64,000 bases of DNA from JAPORK01 sp026710285 (GCA_965201045.1 OZ241746.1:1984001-2048000), one strand, 5' to 3'. Shown: positions 9,471 through 19,825, counted from the first letter of the stretch. The notes: generated from the sequence alone by a model not told the origin. Translations and numbers: made by a program.

Positions 9471-9990
9471 TCATATGTGAGCATCCCTCTAATTACTGGT
9501 AATTGAAATACGCACAAAAATAAAAATAAGAAAAAGAACGAATAGCCAGGAATTCGGAAAAAATTTCCAGATTTTTTTACATCTGACCAAATGTTTGAGT
9601 ATAAAAGTATGCGGCATCTGTAGCAATGACTTGTCTTTCATACGCAAACCTTTTAATAAGGGTCGCAGGTTTTTGTGGATATATTGATTAAATTAACTCT
9701 TTTTTCAATCTAAATTGTGTTATGTTTAATTGCAAATAAATTTATTTTCTTTTAGTGAAGCGGCTTATTTTATCATAACAAATTAAGTAGCTTCAAGACA
9801 GCTCTGCAGTTATAACCTGGCTGAAGATACTAATAAAATACTTACTATGCAAATTAATTTTATAAAAATCACTGTTGTATAATATTAGCTGTTCAAGAGT
9901 TGACCTATTAGCAAATCTCAAATTTAAAATTTCTATAAATTTCGTCCTGCATGATGAAAAAATTTATGTAATGCCGTCAGGAAATTTACA

Positions 9991-12900
9991 ATGATGCTTA
10001 AAAAATTATTTCCTTTTTTTATAAAATATTATAGTAAAACAGGACTCTTTCTCATTGCGCTGTTTTGCACAATAAGCTTATTTTATTTTAAAAAAATGTG
10101 CTTAGCAGCAGATTTCAATATTTCATCTTATATATCAGAAGCTAAGCCTGATTATTTACACCTGCTGGCACAGGAAAAAAATAAAAAAAAACGTATCCTT
10201 TCTTCTTCTGATAATGATACAGGGCTCTGGTCAAATGCCTTTAACTTTGAAAAATCATGGACAGCAGAGGTAGATCCGCGAACAGGAATATTGGCAGTTC
10301 ATTTCAAAGTGGGAAGCCTGTTAAGCAACATGGGACATGGTCCGAATATAAACTTACAAATCAATTATAACAATAATACTCTTTCTAATCCAGACGGAAT
10401 AGGTTTAGGATGGGGCTGGAACCTGACACATTTCAACGCCATGACCAATCAATTAACAACAGCTAACGGACAAAGTTTTTGGTTGTATAAAATTGGAAAA
10501 AATAACTGGCAACCGCTTTACCATAAGTTGCATGATATTAAAATAGAGGGAGATAAAAGTACACATTTTACATTAATTTATGCTAATGGTTTAAAAGAAG
10601 TGTTATCGCACGATGGTTATGAAACCCGGCTAGATCAACAAAATGGTTGGGGCGTTAATTTTATTTATCAACCAGGAACCCATTTATTAAAATTAATTAC
10701 AGATGATGAAGGCAATGCAATTGCTATTGACAGAAACCAGGGATCTTTGGAAATTGTGAGCCATAAGATCAATGGTGAGCCAGCAGCAATACGGATTAAA
10801 AATAATAATAGTATGCCTGAAATAATAACTTTTCCTTCGGACGCTCAGGTTACAAATCAGCCGCTCAAACTAAGCTACAAAAATCATTTACTGACTCATA
10901 TTATATACCCTACGGGATTAGATAAAACGTTCACTTTTAATTGTACTGATGCGATGAAATTCTCTACATCGTTGTCAAATCATTTTCATTCTTTATGTGT
11001 CGTTGTAAATGAACAAACAAATCCTGGTGCAGGGCAACCTGCTATGAAAAATCATTACCTCTATTCTGATGCTAATATTAATGGTCATAATTATCTTGGA
11101 TTTAATTCAGGATTAAATAGCATAACAAACACACAAAAAGATAAATTATTTGAAGCACCCGTTGGCTACGTATATCAAACTATTAAAGACAATGGCTTGA
11201 CAAAAGAAGTACGTACTTATAACAAATATCATTTGCTCATTGACAACAAACTGGTAAACAACTACACAGGAAAAATTTTATCAGAAGCAGAGTATTTTTT
11301 TTGTAGTACAAAAATGCATGACAGTTGTTCAAAAACCAGCTTTAAAAATCTTCCTGTTACCTACAGCTTGCCATTAAAAATAGTTAATCGTGTTTGGGAT
11401 TCTTACCCCGAATTGCCTGCCGTGACTACAATTACCAGAGAATACGACAATTTTGGTAGAACTATAAGGAGTACAGATACTTATGGTCGTGTAATGCGTA
11501 TACATTATTGCCCGGTGGAAGGTGATTTACAATGCCCCGCTTCTCCTGGTGGGTATTTTTTCAGCATGTTACCTGAATCAGTTACACTTAATCCTGCTTC
11601 AGATACCACAAAAAAAACATCACCGTCTTATAATACAACATATAACTTCTATCGTAAACAATTTAATTTGAATTCTCATGGGTATATCCTGGTATTAGAC
11701 CATCAGATTCATCAGTCAGACTACCAGCATACGATGCTTTATCGCGATTATTATACCAATCGACATAATGCACTGACTTATGGGTTAATCAAACAAACCA
11801 TTTTTACAAATACAACACCTGATTCACCACACGCTGTAGTTTATAACTACAACTATATTGAGAATAAAAAAAATTATAGCCGAATAACTAATGTCAGTGT
11901 TAAGGCTGGTCCTGAAAAATGGCAAAACCTCTCCTCTGTTACCACCAGTCTTTTTACCAATCAGGTGCTTGAAAGAACAGGCATGAGTGGATGTAATAAA
12001 AGAAATTATCACTACGACTCTTTTGGGCATCTCATTCAGACCGACCTGAATTCAGGTACTATTTTTGCTGCAAAATTGTACTATCAATACATACTCGCTC
12101 CCGGGCACAATCAAGTAATTATGACCGCAGTTAACAAACTACAGCAAAAGATTCTTTTCGATAATGCAGGACGAAGTTTGATGTATTTTAATGAAGCAGT
12201 TTCAATTTTCGGGAAAGCTATTCCAGGACATTGGCAGCTCAAAAAATCTATTCGTTATGACAGCTATAACCGTATAACTGAACAGGATATTTATGTGAAA
12301 AGTGCCACTGGTGAAATATACAGCTTAAAAACAGTGAAAAATTATGATGTCATGGGACGCATAAATCGTATTTACTTGTCAGACGGAGAAATTAATTTTT
12401 TCCTATACAGTAATTATTATAATTGTATGGTAAGTTATCGCCAAAATAACCACAATGAACGTTCACCTGTTTATATACAGCAAGTCAATTTACTGGGTAA
12501 ACCAATCAAAAAACGGATAATTCCAGCTTCTTCAACACGACTTCCTTCGGTAAAATCACTATGCAGCCTTAAAAACATGGCTCCAGATACAGCAAAAACA
12601 GAAACTACAACTTATGATGGCTGGGGACGCCCTGTTATGATAAAGGATAATATGGGCAGGGTAACACAGATAAATTATGATTCTTTTGGGCATCCAAATG
12701 ATATTACGGATTCTGTTGGTAATCATATTCATTGTGTTTATAATTTGACCGGACAAGTAACTGAACGCTGGGCTTTACCTGTGAGCGGAGGTCGTTATCT
12801 TTTATCATCAGCAGGTTATAATAATGCAGGGCAGCTACTGTATAAAACGGGTGAAGACAGAAAAAAGACAACCTTCACTTATACAGCAATAGGAGAACTC

Positions 12901-15468
12901 GCTACAGAAGTTACACCCGGTGGACATCAGTTTTTTTGGAAATATAATGAAGCAGGATTACCGGTTGAAAAATATGCTGATGGTAAAATATTATTGCAAA
13001 CTGACTATGATCATATAACAGCTAAACCCGTAAAAAAACATGATATTACTGGAGTCACAGTATGGCATTACAGCGTTGATGGTCTGTTGAAAAAAAAAAT
13101 TCATACAGGAGAAAATGGCTATCCGGATTATCAATTGTCCTGGCATTACGATAAGAACCGGAGAATCATTAGTAGAACTGATATTGAAGGCAATGAAATG
13201 TGTATAACATACGACAAACTGGGGCGTATTTCTGCTTTGTCGTATCATTCTGATCAGGAAGGCACCCAAATACTGTATAAACCGGTTTACGATGCATTTT
13301 CACATGTTAGCTCCATTCACTATGGCAGCGGTATGCAGCGGATTGTTCATTATGATAACTGGGGGCGTCAGCATACGGTTACCGACACGCTGGAGAATCA
13401 GCTATTATCCCGATGGACGTTTAACTATAACTTGAGAGATAATATTATTGTGTTGCATCAGCAAACAGAAAATGATCAGGAAGCTATTTTACATTATCGG
13501 TATGATCAACTTGATAATTTAGTCAGTATGCATTGCAGTGGCTCTGTTAATCTCCCCTTGTGTCCAAGAGACACCTCTTTTTCTGGGTTGAAAAAAGCAC
13601 CAATAATTACAAGTCAGCATTATACCTTTACACCACTGAACAGATTATCACGAGTAAAAGAATCATTACAAAATAACGATAAAAGCCAGACTTTGAATAA
13701 AATCATCACCTATCATTACAATAATGTAACAGCACCTTTACGTCTGCAAAAAGAGGATATACAGTGGAATCAAAAAACATCTGTAACGCAGTACTTTTAT
13801 TATGATAGTGCAGGTAATATGAGTCTTGATGGAGAAGGAAATAAAATAACTTATAATTTTTTTAATGAGGTGACTAGTGTCGTTAAAACAAACGGAGAAA
13901 AAAGTTATTATGTTTATGACGGTAGCGGTCGGGAAAACCTTGAAAAAAGCAGATCCGGGCAGCATTATTTTTTTTATAATGGTAACCGGGTAATTAATGA
14001 AAAAATTAGCAACCGAACAGATAAAAATCACCTTATTGGATATCACGGAGTGGCAAGAACTATTGATGGTGTTATTCGTGAGTATGCAGAGCAAAACTAT
14101 AAAAACGACGTTACCGGAATATTAACAAAAACAGCTGATAATAGTCATACATACAGGTTAGCCATACGCAATGTCTATAGCCCTTATGGTATGGTATGGC
14201 ATAAACAAATCACTCCTTTTACTTTATCAGTAAAAAATTTTTTCGGCTATGATGGTGAACGTACCGATCCTGCTACTGGATGGCAATTCCTCGGTGCAGG
14301 TCACCGTGTATATAATCCACAACAACGTTATTTTGTTAGTGAAGATCTGGCAGGCAACGGATATGCATTTAGTAGCAACAATCCGGTTATGAAAACAGAT
14401 CCTTCCGGCGACACCTCTAAAGCAAGTAAAGAAATGTTTAAGATATTTAGATATATAGGTACATTTGGGTTAAGTGCTATTCATGGAAGGTGGGGGGATT
14501 TTGCAGGATCACTGATAATGTTCGGAGTGAGTACGCTTTGTTTCCCGATGGCAATTGCCTCCGCAACAGGATCTTCTGTTTTCGGCGCTATAGCCGGAAC
14601 CGGTATTTCTCTGCTTGGTATGGCACCTATCGTCGCTTCATTTACACCCACCAACAAAGGAACGGAAATCATAGTAGCCATTATGGGGATAATTCAACTC
14701 AGTGTTGTTGTTGCTTCAATAGCATACGCATGGCCCCACATATGCAGCACCCTCTCTTCTTTAGAAAAACTAACACGCAAAGTGTTGGGTACCTCAGATG
14801 AAGCAGCAGATATTTCAATTAGTATAGGAGACAGTTTTAGTTTTTCAGCAGAACATAGCTCCATTGAAAGCATTGAAATGAAAAGTTATGCTTCATCTGA
14901 GAGTGTAGGTTATATACAAGAAAAATCATTAGAAACGCTGGTACAAAATGTACAAACCAGAGAGCCTCAGCAACTTTTTACTACAGGAAATGAAAATTTT
15001 CTTTATGTTAAAAGTTTTGACGATATACAACAGGTACAAAACCAGTTAAATGCATTTGATAATGATACGGGCATAATACTTGCTGCTGCTGCACTCAGGA
15101 AAAAGCCATTAGATATGGAAAAATTACAAAATTATTTACTGATACGTAATCAGGCAACTGTTTTGAGTACCGAATACAGAAACGCATTTAGAAATTTAAT
15201 GAATGATTTAGATTTATCTGCCAATATAACTGAAAACAATAACATTTCTGTAGAACAACTATTTCCTGCAGAAAATAGTACAACGCTGCTTTTAAATCAT
15301 CAATATGCACGCATTTTAACACGCCAGTCAGCAGATTGTTTTTCATCGTTGTCGTTTAACTCTGTTGGTGCCATAAAATATGCAGAAAAAAATTACTCAG
15401 ATGTAACTGAACTTTTATCTGATGAAAGCGTTCCTGTATCAGCGTATGAGTACTATTACATTTATTGA
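9991..15468 (+). CDS. Very large RHS/YD-repeat protein with unique C-terminus
   Basis: 1825 residues. The N-terminus has a hydrophobic segment (about 18-37, before KKMCLAAD), suggesting export by signal peptide or anchoring. Residues about 60-150 contain GIGLGWGWNL, as in the N-terminal part of SpvB/RHS-like proteins. From about 480 to 1400 there are many YD-type repeats (for example YDNFGRTIRSTDTYGRV, YDGWGRPVMIKDNMGRV), which in this family form a closed beta-cocoon. The RHS-associated core spans about 1418-1473 (GYDGERTDPATGWQFLGAGH ... TDPSGD). The 355 residues after it differ from the core: first a glycine/alanine-rich hydrophobic part (about 1487-1590), then a polar part I do not recognise. 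In RHS proteins this region is usually the toxin. No immunity gene, VgrG or Tc partner is adjacent. Confidence 0.9.
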   Translation: MMLKKLFPFFIKYYSKTGLFLIALFCTISLFYFKKMCLAADFNISSYISEAKPDYLHLLAQEKNKKKRILSSSDNDTGLWSNAFNFEKSWTAEVDPRTGILAVHFKVGSLLSNMGHGPNINLQINYNNNTLSNPDGIGLGWGWNLTHFNAMTNQLTTANGQSFWLYKIGKNNWQPLYHKLHDIKIEGDKSTHFTLIYANGLKEVLSHDGYETRLDQQNGWGVNFIYQPGTHLLKLITDDEGNAIAIDRNQGSLEIVSHKINGEPAAIRIKNNNSMPEIITFPSDAQVTNQPLKLSYKNHLLTHIIYPTGLDKTFTFNCTDAMKFSTSLSNHFHSLCVVVNEQTNPGAGQPAMKNHYLYSDANINGHNYLGFNSGLNSITNTQKDKLFEAPVGYVYQTIKDNGLTKEVRTYNKYHLLIDNKLVNNYTGKILSEAEYFFCSTKMHDSCSKTSFKNLPVTYSLPLKIVNRVWDSYPELPAVTTITREYDNFGRTIRSTDTYGRVMRIHYCPVEGDLQCPASPGGYFFSMLPESVTLNPASDTTKKTSPSYNTTYNFYRKQFNLNSHGYILVLDHQIHQSDYQHTMLYRDYYTNRHNALTYGLIKQTIFTNTTPDSPHAVVYNYNYIENKKNYSRITNVSVKAGPEKWQNLSSVTTSLFTNQVLERTGMSGCNKRNYHYDSFGHLIQTDLNSGTIFAAKLYYQYILAPGHNQVIMTAVNKLQQKILFDNAGRSLMYFNEAVSIFGKAIPGHWQLKKSIRYDSYNRITEQDIYVKSATGEIYSLKTVKNYDVMGRINRIYLSDGEINFFLYSNYYNCMVSYRQNNHNERSPVYIQQVNLLGKPIKKRIIPASSTRLPSVKSLCSLKNMAPDTAKTETTTYDGWGRPVMIKDNMGRVTQINYDSFGHPNDITDSVGNHIHCVYNLTGQVTERWALPVSGGRYLLSSAGYNNAGQLLYKTGEDRKKTTFTYTAIGELATEVTPGGHQFFWKYNEAGLPVEKYADGKILLQTDYDHITAKPVKKHDITGVTVWHYSVDGLLKKKIHTGENGYPDYQLSWHYDKNRRIISRTDIEGNEMCITYDKLGRISALSYHSDQEGTQILYKPVYDAFSHVSSIHYGSGMQRIVHYDNWGRQHTVTDTLENQLLSRWTFNYNLRDNIIVLHQQTENDQEAILHYRYDQLDNLVSMHCSGSVNLPLCPRDTSFSGLKKAPIITSQHYTFTPLNRLSRVKESLQNNDKSQTLNKIITYHYNNVTAPLRLQKEDIQWNQKTSVTQYFYYDSAGNMSLDGEGNKITYNFFNEVTSVVKTNGEKSYYVYDGSGRENLEKSRSGQHYFFYNGNRVINEKISNRTDKNHLIGYHGVARTIDGVIREYAEQNYKNDVTGILTKTADNSHTYRLAIRNVYSPYGMVWHKQITPFTLSVKNFFGYDGERTDPATGWQFLGAGHRVYNPQQRYFVSEDLAGNGYAFSSNNPVMKTDPSGDTSKASKEMFKIFRYIGTFGLSAIHGRWGDFAGSLIMFGVSTLCFPMAIASATGSSVFGAIAGTGISLLGMAPIVASFTPTNKGTEIIVAIMGIIQLSVVVASIAYAWPHICSTLSSLEKLTRKVLGTSDEAADISISIGDSFSFSAEHSSIESIEMKSYASSESVGYIQEKSLETLVQNVQTREPQQLFTTGNENFLYVKSFDDIQQVQNQLNAFDNDTGIILAAAALRKKPLDMEKLQNYLLIRNQATVLSTEYRNAFRNLMNDLDLSANITENNNISVEQLFPAENSTTLLLNHQYARILTRQSADCFSSLSFNSVGAIKYAEKNYSDVTELLSDESVPVSAYEYYYIY

Positions 15469-15495
15469 CATTCTCACTTTTCTAAAACCCCGGTT

Positions 15496-15536
15496 CGGAG
15501 ATTTGTTGGCACAATATACTATGTTTTATGTTATTA
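15496..15536 (+). repeat. Left arm of 41-bp inverted repeat
   Basis: Contains TTTGTTGGCACAATATACTA. It is the reverse complement of 16120-16160 at 39 of 41 positions. The pair bounds 665 bp overall, with no ORF between. Confidence 0.85.
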
Positions 15537-15650
15537 TTTTCTGCTGAATATACCAATCTTTACTGAATGCACCGTGGGTTGAACCTGTCAAAGCCAGAGG
15601 ACAAAACAGCCGGGCTTCGACAGACTCAGCCCACGGTTTTATGTCAAAAA
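15536..15650 (+). repeat. MITE-family foldback fragment (CCGTGGG...CCCACGG)
   Basis: Starts at TTTTCTGCTGAATATACCAA and includes a long hairpin whose arms resemble CTTCGACAGRCTCAGCCCAC. It matches the interior of the complete MITE at 56377-56599 but lacks the terminal CTGTCTCTTAGTCAC ends. Confidence 0.75.
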
Positions 15651-15715
15651 TATTGAAGCAGCCGACCTTCTGGACTCAAAGGGAAAGCAGAAGTTAGGAG
15701 CTCCGTTAGTGACCT

Positions 15716-15820
15716 GTCTTTTATACACAAATTCTGGTTCGGAGTTTTTTGCTTAATAATAAAAATCTTTACTTTTAAACTGCCGATGCTGAAATAACCT
15801 CGTCATTCCGGCAGGGATTG
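15716..15820 (+). repeat. Dispersed repeat (TTTTATACAYAAATTCTG...GTCATTCCGGC)
   Basis: About 100 bp, also present at 20228-20325 (same orientation) and 57556-57650 (inverted). Shared landmarks are the ATAATAAAAATC block, a CGATGCTGAAATAA-like block and a GTCATTCCG end. Confidence 0.7.
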
Positions 15821-15912
15821 CATACTCTTATACATAAGCATCTGCGGTGTGTATAATCTTATAGGAAATACACCATAAATGACAATGGATTCCTATTTGC
15901 ACAGGAATGACG
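15821..15912 (-). repeat. Dispersed REP-like element, long form (inverted copy of 9376-9470)
   Basis: Begins CATACTCTTATACATAAGCA and ends in TCCTATTTGCACAGGAATGA, the same plan as 9376-9470 in the other direction. Confidence 0.7.
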
Positions 15913-16119
15913 AGTCTGCACAAACAGAACTTCATAGGGCTTATGGCTTCAACGGTTTCTGCCATACTCCACCGTTGTCATTCCTGCACAAGAAGGAATT
16001 CATAAAAAAGTTTCCAGATTTTTATGCATAAAAGCATGGGTGAGGAGAGCCCATCACATGGGGACGCGGCTAGCGGTATTTGAGCCTTTTTAGGGAAACA
16101 TGGGCTTTACATTAGAGGG

Positions 16120-16160
16120 TAATGACATAAAACATAGTATATTGTGCCAACAAATCTTCG
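16120..16160 (-). repeat. Right arm of 41-bp inverted repeat
   Basis: Contains ATAGTATATTGTGCCAACAA; pairs with 15496-15536 with two mismatches. Confidence 0.85.
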
Positions 16161-16427
16161 AGCTGGAGTTTATGCACAAGATAATTGCTGAACCTTTTAG
16201 AAATGTTTATTTTGAAAATATAATGATTAATGAAAGTGTTGTGGGATAGAGTAACTTAAAGAACTGGTTTATTTTAAACAAAACAGAGCGTTTAAAAACA
16301 GTTAAATCTGCCTGATATTTATGCACCCAACGACTAAACGTCAGAGCGCACAAATATCTGAACGCCAGGCAGCTTTTTTGCATTAATAATCTTGATTAAA
16401 AATTAAGGCAAACTGTATTTACCTTTA

Positions 16428-19379
16428 TCAAAATTGTTTATATTTCCCTTTAATTATTGGATTATCATTCTGGAATAACTCAACCTGCGTAAAGACTTCA
16501 GAGGGTGAAGACGATTCTTCGTTTTGCTCTTTTCCTTCGTTTTTCAGGTATTCTTTCAATGAGGAAAAGTTTTTAATAGTCTGCGTGCAGGTTTTTTCTG
16601 GATATTTTCTTTTTCGTCTTTGTGCTTCTAGTTCTTTCCAGTATTCTTTTTGTTCGTTTAGTCTGTCATCACCGTGCTTATTATCTAGTGTTGCGGCACG
16701 ATTCCAACATTGTTTTGCTATATTCTCTAGACCTACTAACCGATAAATATGTGCAAGAAGTCTTATACACTTCGCGTTATTCGATTTGAGCTTATCACTA
16801 ATTTCTGCTTGCTCCCTGGCCTTTTCCAAAAGAATATTCTGATTGGTAAGGAGGAATGCATTAAAATAAATACTTGCTGTAGCATAAGTAATATCAGGGT
16901 TATTTTGAAAGCGTTCACTTAATTTTTTGGCAGAATCGAACACCTCTTTTGACATAGGCATTTGTTTACCTTGACACTTCAGAATTCTCTCTTCTAGCAA
17001 CAAGTTGTCACTAATCTGTTCTGGTTCATTACGGAGAGTCTTTAATATTTCCTCCGCTTTGTCTAAATTGTTTCTGGAATGTTGAAGGAACTCAGAGTAG
17101 GCATAAACTATTTTAAAGCTGTTTGGGTATTTATTCAATAGCCGTTTGTATATGGCTTCTGCATCATCAAGATCGGTTTGACACTCATAGCATTTTGCCT
17201 CTTTAAGGTTAAACCTTATGATTCTATTCTCTTTCGCTACATTATTATCTACTGTCTCAATATTGATTGTCTTGTAGAAATGACCAATTAATTCCCGTGC
17301 TTTTTTGGTGTTACCATCTTCGATATAGGCTTGCGTGAGAGTTGCCAGCACGATATAATTATTGGGATATTGCGCATATAATTCGTCAGCTTCTTGCTTC
17401 CATGGTCTGTTTAATCTCAAGAGAGATGTTATATTTGTACATGCCGCACTGATGTAAGGGCGAATATCTTGTTCTCTCTGTTGTTTATAAGTACAAATAA
17501 CTCCTTTAGCTAGTTTTAATGCTTCTTCATGCTCTCCCATAACGTAATGGCATTTCATCAGTTGCTCTTGTGCAAGGTATTTTTCAGAATGCATATTTTT
17601 GATTTCCTTCTTCGACAAAGTAGCCTGCAATATTTGTTTTGCTTCCTCATTATCCCCCTTCATCATAAGGTTTTGAGCATACTTTATTTTACTTATTATA
17701 TAATTGGAGTCCTTAAAGGCTAACTCACTATAATATATTGTTAGGTTATCGTTATCTTTTTTTTTGTATGCGTCTCTTAGTTTCAAATATAGTTGTGGAT
17801 CATCATATTCTGGTATCAGTTTTTCTAATATTCCTATTGCTTCATCCGGATCAAATAGTTTAAAAAAAAGCCAGCTTTTAGGTTCTCTCATAAAACGATA
17901 AGTGTCTTCTTTGCTGCATCTGTTTTTTTTAGTACCATCATCTTGTGTTTGCTGATTATTAGCATTTGTATTTAACGGTGAGGTTGCCTGTTGCCTATCT
18001 AATCTATCTAATCTATCTAATTTTATATTAAATGCTGTCTTAACGTATTCCGCCAAGAGTAAAGTTTTATTATCAGCTTCTTTTTTAGCTGATTTGCTTG
18101 TGTTACCATCGATAATTTTATTAGCAAGTGGTAATGCTTGTTCAAAATCTTTTCTCTGTATATATATTAAGAGCAGTTCTATTTGTGCAAGATCTATAAA
18201 AAACAGCGTTTTTAATAATTTCTCGTCAAGTAGATTTTTCAATATTAGACTTCCTTTTTTCAAACTGTTCTCATCTTCCTTTTTTCTAAGGGCCATAGCA
18301 AAAAATAAACTGCAACTTGGATCTCCTGACTCATGTCCTATTCTATTATGGTGCATTGCCATTTCGCTGTTACCCACTTTTGAGTAAAGCTTGGCTATTC
18401 TCGCATTTAAATCTGGATCCTTAGGTTTTTTTTCTATCGATGTTTTGAGTCTTTCTATTTTCTCATGCAAACACCGTATTTTCTTTGAATCTTGTGAATT
18501 ATATTGACCGGTTCTAGGCTGTTTGTTGCCTTCACTCCTGTTATAGTTACTGAAATTTTGTCTTCCATCTTTACCTGCGGTACACCAGGGGTTATGTTGA
18601 TCATCATGATCTGCGTTTGACGCGGAGCTATTATTTTCAACAGGATGATCCTTTTGATCATTTTTTTCGGATGTATCTGCAGTTGTTCTGCTCCATGGGA
18701 ATTTTTTTTCGGATGTATCTGCAGTTGTTTGGCCCCATGCGGATTTTTTTTCGGATATATCTGCAGTTGTTCTGCTCCATGGGAATTTTTTTTCGGATGA
18801 ATCTGTAGTTGTTTGGCCCCATGCGGATTTTTTTTCGGATATATCTGCAGTTGTTCTGCTCCATGGGAATTTTTTTTCGGATGTATCTGCAGTTGTTTGG
18901 CCCCATGCGAATTTTTTTTCGGATGAATCTGTAGTTGTTTGGCCCCATGCGGATTTTTTTTCGGATGTATCTGCAGTTGTTTGGCCCCATGCGAATTTTT
19001 TTTCGGATGAATCTGTAGTTGTTTGGCCCCATGCGGATTTTTTTTCGGATGTATCTGCAGTTGTTTGGCCCCATGCGAATTTTTTTTCGGATGTTTTTTC
19101 AGGTGTTACAGAGTTATTTTGTGGTGTAGTTTCATTTGCGCTAAGACCAAGTGGTTGCATCTGGGATACCCGTACGGAATCACTGGACAGTATGAATTGA
19201 AGTAGCTTGTCTGCTATTAATAGATTACCCGTCAATCTTTTGTATTGGTTAGATCCTAAAGTGACTCTCTCTTGGAAATTTGTGAGAGTATTTAGGAATT
19301 CCTGGTTTTGTGGGCATTTTTTCTCTTCAGCAGAAGAGCTGTCTGACCAATATCCATTTTCATTTATAGGTGTACACAT
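16428..19379 (-). CDS. TPR-rich protein with ten 14-residue tandem repeats
   Basis: 983 residues from an ATG (MCTPINENGYWSDSSSAEEK) preceded by a strong GAGGAG Shine-Dalgarno; five upstream in-frame codons were excluded. Residues about 97-240 hold ten copies of a 14-residue repeat of the form SEKKxxWxxTTxDx, in two flavours (FAWGQTTAD/SAWGQTTTD and FPWSRTTAD). From about 300 to 940 there are many TPR-like helical pairs (such as PDLNARIAKLYSKVGNSEMA and PNNYIVLATLTQAYIEDGNT). No signal peptide or membrane helix is seen. TPR arrays act as protein-binding scaffolds. The combination with a repeated tryptophan-bearing N-terminal array is unfamiliar, and a host-directed effector role is only an inference from context. 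It converges on the RHS gene across the 15469-16427 repeat island. Confidence 0.85.
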   Translation of the reverse strand: MCTPINENGYWSDSSSAEEKKCPQNQEFLNTLTNFQERVTLGSNQYKRLTGNLLIADKLLQFILSSDSVRVSQMQPLGLSANETTPQNNSVTPEKTSEKKFAWGQTTADTSEKKSAWGQTTTDSSEKKFAWGQTTADTSEKKSAWGQTTTDSSEKKFAWGQTTADTSEKKFPWSRTTADISEKKSAWGQTTTDSSEKKFPWSRTTADISEKKSAWGQTTADTSEKKFPWSRTTADTSEKNDQKDHPVENNSSASNADHDDQHNPWCTAGKDGRQNFSNYNRSEGNKQPRTGQYNSQDSKKIRCLHEKIERLKTSIEKKPKDPDLNARIAKLYSKVGNSEMAMHHNRIGHESGDPSCSLFFAMALRKKEDENSLKKGSLILKNLLDEKLLKTLFFIDLAQIELLLIYIQRKDFEQALPLANKIIDGNTSKSAKKEADNKTLLLAEYVKTAFNIKLDRLDRLDRQQATSPLNTNANNQQTQDDGTKKNRCSKEDTYRFMREPKSWLFFKLFDPDEAIGILEKLIPEYDDPQLYLKLRDAYKKKDNDNLTIYYSELAFKDSNYIISKIKYAQNLMMKGDNEEAKQILQATLSKKEIKNMHSEKYLAQEQLMKCHYVMGEHEEALKLAKGVICTYKQQREQDIRPYISAACTNITSLLRLNRPWKQEADELYAQYPNNYIVLATLTQAYIEDGNTKKARELIGHFYKTINIETVDNNVAKENRIIRFNLKEAKCYECQTDLDDAEAIYKRLLNKYPNSFKIVYAYSEFLQHSRNNLDKAEEILKTLRNEPEQISDNLLLEERILKCQGKQMPMSKEVFDSAKKLSERFQNNPDITYATASIYFNAFLLTNQNILLEKAREQAEISDKLKSNNAKCIRLLAHIYRLVGLENIAKQCWNRAATLDNKHGDDRLNEQKEYWKELEAQRRKRKYPEKTCTQTIKNFSSLKEYLKNEGKEQNEESSSPSEVFTQVELFQNDNPIIKGKYKQF
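18661..19089 (-). repeat. 42-bp tandem repeats inside the TPR gene
   Basis: Ten near-identical in-frame units, recognisable on the plus strand by repeated TTTTTTTCGGATG and GTTGTTTGGCCCCATGC. Units alternate between two sequence types, indicating unequal crossing-over or slippage. In-frame length changes would alter repeat number without breaking the gene. Confidence 0.9.
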
Positions 19380-19650
19380 TTTAAAACTCCTCAATTTTTA
19401 ATTGAATGTTAAGGTAAAATAATTAAATTATATAAAATTTACTTCAAATCAAAAAATTATCTTTATTGTATTTATAAAAAGTTTTTTTGTGGTGATGCAA
19501 TTTAAATTGCATTACATCTTAAAAGTAGAGTTATAGATTTGTATTTTGATCTTTTTTAAACCAACTTAAAAATTTGATTGTAAATGCTAACATCAATTTA
19601 AATACGAAACAAGTTTTATTAAGCGCTCCGTAAAATCTCTTCCTTTAGGG

Positions 19651-19825
19651 CTGTCTCTTAGTCAGATTTTTTAAACTTTGATTTTTATTCGCAGGTTTAT
19701 TTTCTGCTGAATATACTAATCTTTACTGCACCGTGGGTTGAACCTGTCGAAGCCCAGAGGACAAAACAGCCGGGCTTCGACAGGCTCAGCCCACGATTTT
19801 ATGTCAAAAAGGTTGGTATATTCAG
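19651..19825 (+). repeat. Partial MITE of the CTGTCTCTTAGTCAC family
   Basis: Begins with the terminal inverted repeat CTGTCTCTTAGTCAGATTTT and contains the CCGTGGG.../CTTCGACAGGCTCAGCCCAC foldback. It ends at TTGGTATATTCAG, where the complete copy (56377-56599) continues for about 45 bp to the opposite terminus. Confidence 0.8.

Larger units (their letters stand above)
8714..9990. other. Gene-free, repeat-rich region between tRNA-fMet and the RHS gene
   Basis: About 1.3 kb with no supported gene. It holds at least two copies of a dispersed element (9111-9193 and 9376-9470) and degraded pieces of the same family near 9541-9615. A TATAAT at 9878-9883, about 108 nt before the RHS start, could be its -10 box, with no clear -35. 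Confidence 0.6.
15469..16427. other. Repeat island downstream of the RHS gene
   Basis: No gene supported. It contains the 41-bp inverted repeat pair (15496-15536/16120-16160), a CCGTGGG...CCCACGG foldback (15536-15650), a dispersed repeat (15716-15820) and a REP-like element (15821-15912). Confidence 0.6.

Noticed and set aside
18658..19074. 138-residue minus-strand frame of repeated MGPNNCRYIRKKIR-like units
   Set aside because: Alternative frame of the 42-bp repeats in the TPR gene; no ribosome binding site and no independent conservation.
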